A stretch of 64,000 nucleotides of DNA from Chlamydomonas reinhardtii. Lineage: Eukaryota > Chlorophyta > Chlorophyceae > Chlamydomonadales > Chlamydomonadaceae. The position numbers were made by a program, and so were the translations under genes. This document shows positions 16,201-26,010 of this stretch, in pieces (position 1 is the stretch's first letter; each line of letters begins with the position of its first letter). Under the pieces are notes generated by a model. That model saw only the letters and a program-made list of their open reading frames with translations. It did no database searches and was not told where the DNA came from. The DNA lies in the NCBI RefSeq assembly GCF_000002595.2, contig NC_057004.1, positions 3,699,933 through 3,763,932 of the forward strand. The letters are read 5' to 3'.

Positions 16201-19200
16201 CTGTCGTCACCGCTGCTTCTGTGCCTGCTGCCTCTGGCTCGGGCTCTGCGGCAGCAGCGGGCAGGGCTGTGTCTACTGTGGCGGCAGCAGCCGCTGGCGC
16301 CTGTGACACGGCGGCATCGGGCTGCAGGGCCGACGCCACGGCCGGCGCTGCCGCTGCTCCTGCTTCTGCCACTGCAGCTGTCGCAGGCGCAGGTGCCTCC
16401 TCGCCAACGGCTGCGCTGGCCCCGGCTGCGGCCCCTGCCTGGGCCGGTGCCGGTGCAGTCTCCAATCCACCGCTGACAGCCGACTGCAAGACAGCAGTCA
16501 CGGCCGCTGCCGCCACCGCCTTGGCCTTGGCCCTGTCCGCTGCCGGTGCCGCTGCCGCTGCAGCCTTGGCCTTGGCCCTGTCCGCTGCCCCCTTGGCCTT
16601 GGCCTTGACCCTGACCGCGGACACCGCCGCCGTGAGTGCCTCCCAGTCCAGCCTCACAACCTCCAGCGGCTCGCTGGTTCCCGCCTCGGCTGCGGCCGGC
16701 ACCGTCTCAAGCACGAATACACCCTTTGCGCCGCCGTCAGACGCCGACGGGCCGCCGCCGCCACCGCCACCGCTGCCGTTGCCGCCGCCGCCGCCCCCCT
16801 CCTGCTGCTGTAGCAGCCGCGCGCGAAGCGCCTCCTTCGCCTGCGCCTGCTCGGCGCGCGGCAGCGCCTTCCGCACCGGCGCTGCCGCCACCGACAGGAC
16901 CGCGGTCATGGCGCGCCAGTCTCCCTTTTTGGGGATGGGCGCCAGAAAGGCGCCGAGGGCGCGATACACACGGTTCGCCTCGTGGACTGTGGGCCGGCCG
17001 CGGTCGCCCGGGAACGCGGCGGCGAGCAGCCTCATCTGGGAAGGCGTGGGGGCGGGCGCAGCCAGCTGCTCTGGCGACGGCTGCGTGGCACTTGTGGCCG
17101 CAGGCGCGGCTGCTGCTGTGGCGTCGGCTGCCGGGGTTGGCGCTGGTGCTGGTGCTGGCACTAGCGCTGGTGCTTGCACCGGCGCTGGTGCTGGTGCTTG
17201 CGCCGGCGCTGACGCTGGTGCTGGTGCTGACGCTGGTGCTTGCGCCGGAGCTGGTGCTGGTGCTGGTGCTGGCGCTGGCGCTGGTGCTGGCGCTGGTGCT
17301 GGCGCTGGTGCTAGCGCTAATGCTGGCGCTAGTGCTGGCGCTGGTGTCAGGGAAGCTGGTGCTGGCGGTTGTGTCACGGGGGCTGGGGCTGGCGGTGCGG
17401 CGTCAGCTGCGAGCCCCACACTGACGCTGCGGCGCTCTGTTGCCACGGCCGCTGCGGTGGTGTGGGAGGGCTGCTCCCCCTCCCGCCGTGGCTGAGATGA
17501 ACTGGCGGTCGCGGTGGCGGCCACGGTAGCGGTGGTGTTGGCGGTGGTGGTAGCGGTGGTGGTTGCGGTGGTGGTTGCGGTGGTTGCGGTGGTGGTGGCG
17601 GTGGTGGTGGTGCCTGCTGCCGGCTGCTGGGGGATCATCGGCGGCCCCCACTTCCTGCGTGTGCCTGTCAGTGGCGGCGGCAACTGGTGCGCCAGGGCCG
17701 GCTGCGGCTGTGGCGCCTGCTCCTGCGGCGCCGGCGACGAGCGGTCCGCTGCACCGGGCGGCAGCAGGCGCACCGACCCCGAGCCCGGCCCGGACCCTTG
17801 CGCTGCCCCAGCCAATGCTCCCCTGGCACCGGCAGCACCAGCGGTAGCCGCACCCGATGCCCGAGCCGCTGGATTTGCAGCAGCAGGAGGGGCGGACTCC
17901 AGAGCGGCATCCCGCGCAGGCGAAGCCGGCGCACCTCGCCGCACTGACGCCGGCCGCTCCGGCTGCACCTGCTGCTCCGGCCCGCGCTTGCGCTGCTGGA
18001 CAGCCTGCGGCTCCTGACCCTGCGCTCGCGGCCGTTCCTCGCCCGCGGCTCTGTCAGCACTCGAGCCCAGCGGCCGAGCTTCTGCGGAATCGCTTGCGAC
18101 ACCACCCGCCCTCGCTGTCGTTCCCCCGGTCCCACCGGCTCTGGCCGCAGCAGCTTCGGCGCCCTGCGGTGGCGCAGCTGCTGCGAGAGCCTCTGCCGCT
18201 GCCGCTGCGGCCTCCACCTCCACCTCCGCCGTCCGGCCCGCCTCCCGCAGTCGCCCCAACAGCGGTCCCAGCGGGCCCGGGCGCTCAGCATACCCCAGCG
18301 TTGCCGTCACTGCCAGCAGCTGCGCCGCAGAGCGGCTGGCCAGCTGCAGCAGCTCACCCAGCCGCGCCTGCTGCCGCGGGCTGGGCGGCGCCGGCGGCGA
18401 CACGGCCCGAGACGAAGGCGACGGCGCCGACGGCAGCAACAGCGCCGCCAGCGGCACCTGGGGCTGGCGAGCCGGCAGCTGCTGCTGTGCTGCCGCCACC
18501 GCTGCCGCCGCCGTTGCTGCTGCTCCTCCGGTGGCGGCCGCAGCTGCCCTGGCTTCGGCGGCGGCCCGGGCATCCGTCGCCTGCCGGGCTGCCACCGCCG
18601 CCTGCGCCGCCTCCGCCTCCTGGGCTGCCGCCGCGGCAGCGCCCTCGGCTTCAGCAGCGGCGGCCTCCTCCGCCGTCGCTGCGGCGCCCGCCGCCGCCAG
18701 CCGCTCCTCCGCCGCCTGCTTGCGTGCCTCCAGCTCCTGCCGCCGCCGCCGCAGCTGCTCGGCCTCCAGCGACAGACTCGACAGCAGCAGCGGCGGCTGG
18801 TGCTGCTGGTAGGGGTGCTGCTGGTAGGGGTGCTGCTGGTAGGCGTGCTGTCGCTGCTGTTGTTGCCGGGGTTGAGGTGCTAGTGACGACAGCGGCGCCA
18901 CTGCCGCCAGCTCGGCGCCGCTGGCCGGCTGCGCCGCCAGGCCGGCGGCCCACCAGCCGGTGCTGACAGGCGCCGCAGCCGGGTAGCCGGCGGCGCCGTG
19001 CAGCGGCGCCAGTGGCGGCGGCGGCGCGCGCTCCAGAGCCATTAGCATCGCCGCCGCCAGGTGGGTGCCGCTGGCGCCGCCGGGGCCGCCGCCGCCAGCT
19101 GCTTGCGGCGAGCCGGGGAAGAAGCCGGGCGGAGCCATCGGCGGCTGAGCCGCCAGCGTCGCGGTGAGGCGGGCCGCCAGATCCAGCTTGGCGCGGCTCT

Positions 19201-19483
19201 CCAGCAGCCCCCGCATCTGGCAGCGCATGTCGGACTGCACAAGTGCCATCAGCCGCCCTTGGAGCAGCGCCGCGGGCGGGCTGGGGTGCGGGTACGCAGA
19301 GGGGCTGTGCGCCTGTGGCGCGGTGTGCTGCCAGACCTGGCCCGAGACCTGGGCCCTCCCGCCAGCGTCGGCCGGCAAGCCAGAGTGCTCCATGCTGCTT
19401 CCTCCTGGGGCACTGGTCGCGTTGAGTTGGCCAGGAGGCGCATTCTGAGCCGCGGCGAGCCTACTGTGCACTTCTGACTCCAT
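11379..19483 (-). CDS. Giant low-complexity, RE/RD-repeat nuclear-type protein, 2575 residues
   Basis: Exon 1 runs 19483-12032 (2484 codons, one of the longest exons in the window). Exon 2 runs 11654-11379; donor and acceptor are phase 0 and the intron is GT-rich. I do not recognise the family. Reading from the N-terminus: Gln/Ala/Pro-rich; Ala-rich coiled-coil-like segments near 230-330; Thr/Ala repeats near 620-655; Pro-Ala dipeptides near 690-780; a more ordered island near 815-895 (TVHEANRVYRALGAFLAPIPKKGDW); Ala/Lys; Arg/Asp/Glu dipeptides near 1230-1400 and again 1480-1600; a Gly/Pro/Tyr region; poly-Gln near 2085-2100; and a Lys/Gln tract. Exon 2 adds Gly/Pro and ends GGKRRRRQM, a plausible nuclear signal. 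RE/RD repeats are common in splicing-related proteins, which is only a hint. The stop overlaps a TGTAA. It is divergent from the gene at 19862. Confidence 0.8.
11663..11704. repeat. (GT)n microsatellite in intron of giant gene
   Basis: A GT run lies immediately upstream, on the minus strand, of the acceptor at 11655-11656. Confidence 0.85.
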
Positions 19484-19861
19484 GGCGTGCGTCCGGAAGC
19501 GTCAACGAGCTTCAAATCAAGCAGTACTTATCTCCTTGGAAGCCATCCTTGTCGAGATGTTTTGATGATGTTTGACGGATCATAATGGCAGACCGGCCCA
19601 GCTTGCAGGCGAAACACCGCTGAAGCGCAATCCACTGTCATTACTACACTTACAGATAGCTGGTATATACGTAGGAAGCAACCTTGCCTACAATATACTG
19701 CAAAAGAGCGGCTGCTTCCTTGATCATTGCGCTTCACGGCGTTTGTTTCATGCCGGTTCCTAAAACGTAGCTTCTACAGATTGTAGATTAGAAACGGCCG
19801 CCAAACAACAGCGCGCGGAGTGAGTCGCTCCGACATCCGCGTTCTACCTAGGCGCGCAGAA
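19484..19861. promoter_or_regulatory. Shared divergent upstream region
   Basis: The 378 bp between the ATG of the giant minus-strand gene (19483) and the ATG of the plus-strand plastid protein gene (19862) are markedly less GC-rich than the flanking exons. They must hold both core promoters and leaders. No certain TATA box could be assigned. Confidence 0.5.
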
Positions 19862-21599
19862 ATGAACTGCAGCCCTGCCATATGCGGGACTTCCTTGCAT
19901 ACAAATAGATTACAGCTGTCTGCTGAGCAACACGGGTTAGTTTGTCGGCGAAGAGGCTCGGCATGCCTGCCACGGCGAGCCCTGGTCATAACGGCAGCGG
20001 GGAAAGGAGCGGCCGGCGCCGGGCCGAGCGGCCGTGGCGACCAGCCAGCCGACGTTCCTCTCATTCAGCCCTCCATGGTCATACCGCCGCCATCTTCAGG
20101 AAGCCAGGTAGGGGCTGTACCTGCAAGGCGCTGCGCAAGGGGGAGGGCGCGGCGGTGTGGGCCTTGCGGACTTCACCCAGCGAACCCTTTCCGTGCAGCG
20201 CCCTTTAGTGCAATGGTCGCGATCGCACATCAGGGATGACGACGTGTAATTGTACATTATGCTTCCGCCTGCGTTGCAGTATGGGCGCAATCAGATCTTG
20301 GAGAATGCGTTTAGCGACCGCGGCCCCGGCGGCGGCGGTGGCGCGGGCAGCAGCGGTCGCGGCGGGAAAGGCGGCGGCGGCGGCGGCGGCTGGAATGGGC
20401 GCGGCGGCGGGAGAGGTAGGCAGTCTGTTCTGTCGTCCCTTGGCCCCTCTTTGCCAGCCTTGGGTCTGCAAAAGCCTGGGCTGTTTGACCTGGTCGCACT
20501 CATCGGCGGCGCCCCTTGCCAATCCCTCGCATTGACACACGCCTCCACACACACGCGCTCCTTGCACCCACTCCCCTCACCCGCGAACGCCCCGCAGGTG
20601 GCGGCGCCGACAACGTCTTTTCAGGCGGCGGATTCTTCGGCGACAAGCGCTACGGGCTGCTGTCGCGGGTGCTGGTGGCCGTGCGCTTCCTGGTGGGTGA
20701 TTGAGATCGCACACACAAGAGTCCTGCGGATTTCCTCCCCTTGCGCTCTCGAACACATGCCCGGAGCACGGTGCTCTATCTGTCCGCCATGCTTCTTTCC
20801 TCATGCTCTCTAACGCAAAGTCGCATACACACCGAAGATGGACCGGGTTGGGTTGGGTGGGCAAGATTTAAGCGCATATCGCGGTGCATTGGAGAAGCAG
20901 CATGCATCAGTGTCGACCCTTTCCCTTCGTGCTGTTCTAACACACTCACATACCGCTCGAATCCACATACAGGCCTGGAGCACGGTGCTTTACCTGCTGG
21001 TGGATGCGGTAGTGAACACGGGCACCCGCGCCGCCAAGCGCGTGTGGTCCGGGCGGGAGGCCAAGCGGCGGGCACAGGAGGCACTGGATCAGGAAGAGGT
21101 GGTGGTGGTGGAGGAGGTGGTGGTCGTGGAAGAGGAGCCGGCGGCGGGGCCGGCTGCCGGGGCGGCGGCAGCTGTGTCGGCGGCGACAGCTGGCGCCCCG
21201 GGGCCAGTGGCGGCGCAAGTAGCGACGGGGACGGCGGGGACGGCGGGGGCAGCAGGGCGGCCGTCCGGAGCAGCAGCGGCGCCTGCGACGTCGTCGCCAC
21301 CCTCCAGCCCGGCCAATGCAGTGGCCGCAGCGACCGGACCTGCATCAACAGCGGGGGCTCCCGCGCCAGACGGCGCAGCCGGGGCGTCTAGTGCCGACCT
21401 GCCCACAGCCGATAGCGGCGCCGGCGGCGCCACCGCCTCCGCCTCCGCCACTCCCAGCACAGACGGCGCATCCAGCACAACCGCGGGGCGGGCGCCGTTC
21501 GCGCGCTACCCCGAGGGCGCACGACCGGTGGAGTACCCCACTCTCGCCGTGTTCATCATGCTGCTTGGGTCGGTGGGCTTTTTCGCCACACTGGGATGA
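19862..21599 (+). CDS. Predicted plastid membrane protein, unrecognised
   Basis: Four exons: 19862-20107, 20280-20415, 20598-20692, 20973-21599, all in phase, giving 367 residues. The N-terminal ~55 residues are rich in Cys, Arg, Ser and Ala and poor in acids, like a chloroplast transit peptide. Exon 2 begins YGRNQILENAFSDRGP and becomes a Gly-rich linker. Exons 3 and 4 hold GGGFFGDKRYGLLSRVLVAV and AWSTVLYLLVDAVVN, a hydrophobic segment followed by basic RAAKRVWSGREAKRRA. An acidic Val/Glu run and a long Ala/Pro/Ser region follow. The C-terminus (LAVFIMLLGSVGFFATLG) is a probable membrane anchor. TGTAA at 21641-21645, 42 bp after the stop, fits the poly(A) signal. No function is assigned; it looks like a green-lineage-specific protein. 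Confidence 0.75.
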
Positions 21600-21640
21600 A
21601 GGGGATTGCTACGTATTCGTATTCGTTGTTGCCTGTTGCA

Positions 21641-21645
21641 TGTAA
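21641..21645 (+). terminator. TGTAA poly(A) signal
   Basis: This is the green-algal poly(A) signal TGTAA, 42 bp after the stop codon of the gene ending at 21599. Confidence 0.6.
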
Positions 21646-23696
21646 ATTCGGGCGGAGCGAGAAGTGCCTTCGCGCGTCCATGGACAAGGACGGTTGATGG
21701 TTGACTTTCGCGAGGTCGCTGGTTGGCCTGCTGCCTGTTGCCTGCTGCACTAGTGCTTGATAGCTGGGCGCGACTGGGCACATATGGCGGGCGGTGCCTG
21801 CACAAACCGACCCCGGCTACCGTATGTCCGGGAGATGAGGCTAGTATCGGAACGGCCTTCGGCCTCAGACGGAGGGACGTGGCGTGGGCTCAGCCCATTT
21901 TTCCCTTGCGAGGGAAAGCCACCTTTTCTTGTCGGGGGGCGATGAATGGTTTGAGGTGGGTATGGGGATGGGGATGAGGAGACAGGGGCGCTGACCGTCT
22001 TGAGGTTGGTGACGGCGGCACGGCGCATGCTTGTGCATGCGGCAAGACGACGCTTGTGCAGGTGTGCGGCAGGGAGGCCTGTGGGGCTCTGACAGGCTGT
22101 GGGCCCGTGGGCTTCCCGGCCATGTGGTGCAAGTGTGCCGGGCGATGGGGCTGAGCGTGCCTGTACGGCGACAGCTGGCCCGGGTTGGTGAGTGTGTGAT
22201 GGGACAGTGTCAAGGCAGGTTGGTAAAGTCCCGTAGGGTGCAGCTGATTCCCAGAACCCAGCAGATGACAAACAATTCGCAACGGCAGGGCAGGAGTACG
22301 CGGGTTGGTGAGGAGAGGACATTTCAGTCTTCATTACAAACCCGAGCTCAAGCACGCGGAATGTGTACTTTGGATCGTTTGTGTTGATGCACTGAACATG
22401 GTGAGCGGTGACGTCCGCTCTTTACGGCCGACGTGCTGGTACTGCACTTGTGAACGCGCAAGATTGCAGCTGGGGACATGTGAGGATGGCTTGTTGCTGC
22501 GTTGCAGCAACCGTGCCACGCTACGCTCGCCAGCAAAGACTGCACACCAGACATCGGCAGGGGTACCGTGGCGTGGGCAACGCGGAGGGCACCTGGCTGG
22601 AGCTGCTGTGAGGATGGAGCCATCCCTGCCTCTGTAAAACCGAAGGAAGAGAATACTGTGCCTCGTGCCTTGTGCCTTGGGTGGGGGCTATGACAGCTCG
22701 AGGGCGGGATACACCAGTGGCAGGGACCAGCTACTCAGCACTCAGGCAGTCGCGCACGGACAGAGGCGATCCTGGGGGGGCTTCGCCCAGCCCCCTGAGC
22801 CGCTGCGCTCGGGACGCTCAGCCCCAAAAGGTAATTGTGCATGTACAGACGCTCTCCCAACCTCCCAGCACCGCATCTCGATGGCTCACCCTTCGTGGGG
22901 ACTCACAGTCAGGCATGGCATAGCGGGTTGGCAGTGTGTAGCTGGGGCGGGCTGTGAGCGCATTGTGTTGTGAGCGCGAGGCTGGGGCACGAGGTTGAGC
23001 AGGGGAGGGTTGGAGCGCCAGGGCAACTGAGTAAGTGCGGCCAGCAAAGCGTTGAGCCCAGACCATGAAGCCACACTGTACCTTAGCCCTTGAGCCCAGC
23101 TATCAGCTATGCTGATCCCCATCCCGATCGCAGCAGCAAGGGGGGGGGGTGCAGGGGGGAGGGCTTCCCTCGCCCCTGAACAGCTGCCAGGCTGCCCTGC
23201 TGCGGAGTGGGCGCCACCGTCGCGCGCGGCGGCGGCGGCATGGAGGGCTGCTGCTGCTGCTGCTGTGCGTCTGCTCCAGAGGGACGAGGAGCGCCAGCGC
23301 GTGCGGCGGCGGCGATGGTCCCAGTGTTAAACGTGTGACCTCAGGTGCAACTCGACCGTACAGTGGAGTCAAACCGCGGGCCGCACGGCTGAACCACGGC
23401 TGAACCGCGTGAACTGTGGTACGGTAGTACTACTGCCTTGTTTTACATGAGTCCCAGCTTCTTGCACTGATGACCTAAAGGCAGATAAGTGTTGGCACGC
23501 GTCCTTCATGCTGCTTGTTGCACAATGCTTATCCCTCTCATCTCAGACTCCACATGCGGTGACAAAACTGAAATTGTTGCAGCCCTGCATGGCCTGCCAG
23601 TTTCCACAGGACACCCCTGCCTCAACAACCACAAACGTGCAAACTACATTTGTACACAACCTTGACCTTCTCTATATGGATTCTCATGGTAGAACA
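21646..23696. other. Gene-free, transposon-derived stretch
   Basis: No gene is supported. It contains a fragment of the Fanzor-element 3' end (21801-21898) and a short hairpin-rich segment near 22770-22830 (GGGGCTTCGCCCAGCCCC-like). There is also a (CTG)n-type run near 23240-23262. Codon composition of the open frames is not gene-like. Confidence 0.5.
21801..21898 (+). repeat. Third, degenerate fragment of the Fanzor-element 3' end
   Basis: The stretch AAACCGACCCCGGCTA, then TATGTCCGGG, GATGAGGCT, GGCCTCAGAC and GGGCTCAGCCC occurs in the same order and spacing class as in the two larger copies at 23702-23795 (inverted) and 28865-28935. It has insertions of a few bases to about 12 bases between blocks. 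The adjoining upstream sequence is not shared, so this is either a much older copy or a related family. Confidence 0.6.
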
Positions 23697-23701
23697 AGTG
23701 T

Positions 23702-23954
23702 TACCGGGTCACGGGAAAAGGGGCTGAGCCCCTCCACAGTCTGAGGCCGAACAACCTCATCGCCCGGACATAGCCGGGGTCGGTTTCCACAGGCACATAG
23801 CCAAACCAGGTGCCTATCTAGCAGTCGCGATGCCACAGCAGAGCCAGCCGCAGCCCGACGCAGCACAGTTGTCAACAGCCGCACTACTTGTCATGCCGCT
23901 ACGCATGCACTGCCAGCCCCACCGCGGACCGCTACCTAGACACCAGCCGGCTCC
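23702..23954 (-). ncRNA. Candidate Fanzor guide-RNA (omega/fRNA) region, copy 1
   Basis: This noncoding block starts at the stop codon and is kept, with small indels, in the inverted copy at 28691-28950. It ends with GGCCTCAGACTGTGGAGG followed by a GGGGC-TCA-GCCCC hairpin and CCCGTGAC near the presumed element end. In TnpB and Fanzor systems the guide RNA is known to be transcribed from the 3' end of the gene through the element end. That this block is expressed or structured as a guide is inference from position and conservation only. Confidence 0.35.
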
Positions 23955-24830
23955 TCAGCCTGCGCGCTTGTGCCGCTTCTTGGGCGGCGCTGCGCTCTCC
24001 TCCTCCACGTGGCCTTTCCCGCCCCCTCCGCTACCAAGATGCGCGCACGCGCCCCCGCTGCTGCCGCCGCCGCCGCCGCTGCCGCCGCCGCCGCTGCCGC
24101 CGCCGCCGCTGCCGCCGCTGCCGCCGCCAGTGTGCAGCGATGCAGGTCGCTTATGCCCCAGCAGCATCTCCACCAGCGCGTGCCGGATGTTGATTGCGGA
24201 GTTGACGTCACGTCCCTGCACCGTCGGGAGGATAGAGTGAGTGAGTCACACCGAGCCCACGACTGAGCCGTCACCCAGCCGTCACCCAGCCATCACCCAC
24301 TGAGCCCCACTGAGCCCTCACCCACTGAGCCATGTCATCCACGTGTCATCCCCACTGAGCCCCACTGAGCCCACGACTGAGCCCCACTGAGTCGTCACCC
24401 AGCCAGCTATCACCCAGCCAGCCGCCCGCCGGCAAAGTGGACTCACCCACACCGTCCCGCAGTGGTTGCACACTTGGACTTGGCGAGCACGTGAGCCCCC
24501 CCCCCCAAGGTACGACCGCCTGCAGGCAGCGCTGCCCGTCGCCGAGCAAGCGCCGCCCGCACTTCGCACACACCTGGGGAGGGAGGGGGCAGGAGTACAG
24601 TGTGAACCTTGCTGGCTACCCGGCTACCTGTACACGAGCCCCATCGTGTCCACCCGACCACCTGTCTACTCATTCCAACCCGTCTGCTCTCATCTTGCCT
24701 GTGATGTGTAGAACTCGTCCACGTACACCACCAGGTGCGCGTACTTGTCCACCAGCAGGCGGAGCAGTGCCCGGTTTGTCGCATGGTAGAAAGAGCGCGT
24801 TGCTTCGCGCATGAAAACAACTGCTTCTTG
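23955..24830 (-). CDS. Fanzor nuclease C-terminal region (RuvC/zinc-ribbon)
   Basis: Three exons on the minus strand. Exon a (about 24820-24699) encodes ATRSFYHATNRALLRLLVDKY and VVYVDEFYTSQ, matching the conserved helix and the (D/S)E-x-x-TS strand before the zinc ribbon of TnpB/Fanzor. It ends at a GC donor (24697-24698). Exon b (24573-24447) encodes VCAKCGRRLL then VCNHCGTVW, the two CxxC knuckles of the zinc ribbon. Exon c (24215-23955) encodes GRDVNSAINIRHALVEMLLGH, with the last RuvC Asp in RDVNSAINI. A long Gly/Ser linker follows, then a basic tail PPKKRHKRAG (probable nuclear signal). Exon b does not keep one frame between its two CxxC pairs: it is off by one base around a C10 tract near 24497-24507, so the copy is decayed or the tract is miscalled. 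The upstream RuvC parts are not recognised in this window. Confidence 0.7.
24055..24130. repeat. (CCG)n tract encoding Gly/Ser linker of Fanzor
   Basis: A trinucleotide run inside exon c of the Fanzor gene. The matching run in copy 2 (28460-28590) differs in length and unit order, as expected of an unstable repeat. Confidence 0.8.
24265..24425. repeat. CACTGAGCCC/GTCACCCAGCC short tandem repeat in Fanzor intron
   Basis: Units CACTGAGCCC, CCACTGAG, GTCACCCAGCC and TCATCC alternate over about 160 bp between Fanzor exons b and c. Confidence 0.75.
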
Positions 24831-25021
24831 AGAATACAGTTCTAGTACTGTGTCATGCTGCCTTGCAGCATCAGACCCCTGCATGCACTGAGGCAGCTGT
24901 CCCTTCTAACTGTCCCTTCAAATGTCAGGCCACGCGCGCACGTCCACTCTATCTAGGCATCCAAAGTATTAAATCTGATGACTCACTTGCATCAGTTGCA
25001 TGAGTGCATAGTGCATAGGGA

Positions 25022-25188
25022 TTCAGGTATGTTGTGTTGTTCCATGTGTCATCATGCATGCTTAACCCGTTTCTCTCTGGGCCGGAGACGGCATGCTTAA
25101 CCCTCTCTGGGCCGGAGACCGTCTCCGGCCCAGAGAGGAACGAGTTAAGCATGCATGATGACACATGGAACAACACAACATACCTGAA
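25022..25188. mobile_element. 167-bp foldback element (MITE-like)
   Basis: Arms 25022-25089 and 25121-25188 are inverted repeats of 68 bp with two mismatches by eye, starting TTCAGGTATG and ending CATACCTGAA. The 31-bp centre carries another partial copy of the arm's inner end, so 25103-25137 is itself a perfect palindrome (CTCTCTGGGCCGGAGAC and its complement). There is no coding capacity. Flanking bases show no clear target duplication. A nonautonomous transposon is the simplest explanation. Confidence 0.75.
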
Positions 25189-25658
25189 CTGGGTGCGATG
25201 TGCGCCAGCCTGTCCCTTCCACTGTAACTCGCGTCCTTAACCCGTAGGCACCCCATCAGTTCCGCCACCAGTTCCCATCAGTTCCGCCAGCCCAAACCCT
25301 TCACCAACCGCTTAACGACCGGCATCAGCAGCAGCACAACCGAGAGGGCAAACGAGAGGCCGCGTTTCCCCGCGGGCTCTCCTACAGGATCTGCACCAGG
25401 CCCAGCCCCACGGCCCAGCCCCGAGGGTTCCGACCGGCCCCGCCCGTCTGCGAGCAGGAGCGCTCACGCTTGCTTAGCGTGTGCCCTCGAGCTCGTCCTC
25501 ATGATGAAAGCATACAAGGCCCCCAGAGCCTCCGTAAGGACGTCTGCGCGGAGTGCAGGCAGGCGCAGGTTTACAAACCTTCCCTCCCTGCCAGCCCCAG
25601 CCTCAGCCTGAGCCCCAGCCAAGGTAACACCACCGCAGCGCATCTGCATAGCACTCAC

Positions 25659-25845
25659 CGCGCGGTTGCAGCTCCTCGCGCAGCTTCTTCATGACCTTCT
25701 CGACCTGCTTCTCGACCTCCGCCTCGACCTTCTTCTGGATTATTACATCGAGATTCTTCTCGACCTTCTCCTCAATCGCAAGGCACAGCTGGTCGATTAG
25801 CTCCTGCGAAAAATCGCTCATCTGGAGCTTAGGCGGTGTGGACAT
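25659..25845 (-). CDS. Coiled-coil exon, possibly 5' part of the Fanzor transcript
   Basis: From ATG at 25845 the frame reads MSTPPKLQMSDFSQELIDQL and then a strongly amphipathic Glu/Lys/Val segment (LAIEEKVEKNLDVIIQKKVE, AEVEKQVEKVMKKLREELQ). It ends at a good donor (G|GTGAGT, phase 1; exon end 25659). The open frame continues upstream to 26010 with a less convincing leader. A candidate next exon at 25548-25467 (VLTEALGALYAFIMRTSSR, donor GTGAGC) is in phase. It lies about 0.8 kb upstream of the first recognised Fanzor exon on the same strand, so it may be its N-terminus. Alternatively it is a separate small coiled-coil gene. Confidence 0.4.
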
Positions 25846-26010
25846 TTCGAGGATTCTTTGCAGTCTGTGTGGTAGATATGGCCTCGCCTCTTGGGAAATG
25901 CGATGTACATATGGCTGCTTAAAGTTAGGAGAAATGGCCATTCTTCTTTGGGGACGGCCAGGGCTTTCTTCATTGGCTGGTCGCCAGTTCCACCTTCCCC
26001 AGCTCACCAA

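Larger units (their letters stand above)
23697..24890 (-). mobile_element. Fanzor (eukaryotic TnpB-like) element, 3' half, copy 1
   Basis: Minus-strand copy. It carries the C-terminal exons of a TnpB/Fanzor nuclease (23955-24830) followed by a 250-bp noncoding 3' end (23702-23954) shared with an inverted copy at 28440-28955. Similarity stops around 23697, taken as the element's 3' end. The left (5') end was not found; a coiled-coil exon at 25659-25845 may still belong to it. No clear terminal inverted repeat or target-site duplication was seen by eye. Fanzor genes are known from Chlamydomonas transposable elements, where they encode RNA-guided DNA nucleases related to bacterial IS605/IS607 TnpB. 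Confidence 0.7.

Noticed and set aside
14165-17495. Long plus-strand open frames of 350-470 codons opposite the giant minus-strand gene
   Set aside because: They are mirror images of its Arg/Glu and Ala/Pro repeats (Ser/Arg, Ala/Gly or Leu runs), have no start context or splice sites, and follow the codon phase of the minus gene.
24055-24130. CRISPR-like array in the CCG repeats
   Set aside because: Simple trinucleotide repeat in a coding linker with no spacers, and the genome is eukaryotic.
25103-25137. Perfect palindrome as a transcription terminator
   Set aside because: It is the core of a larger 167-bp foldback, without a U-tract and not at a gene end.
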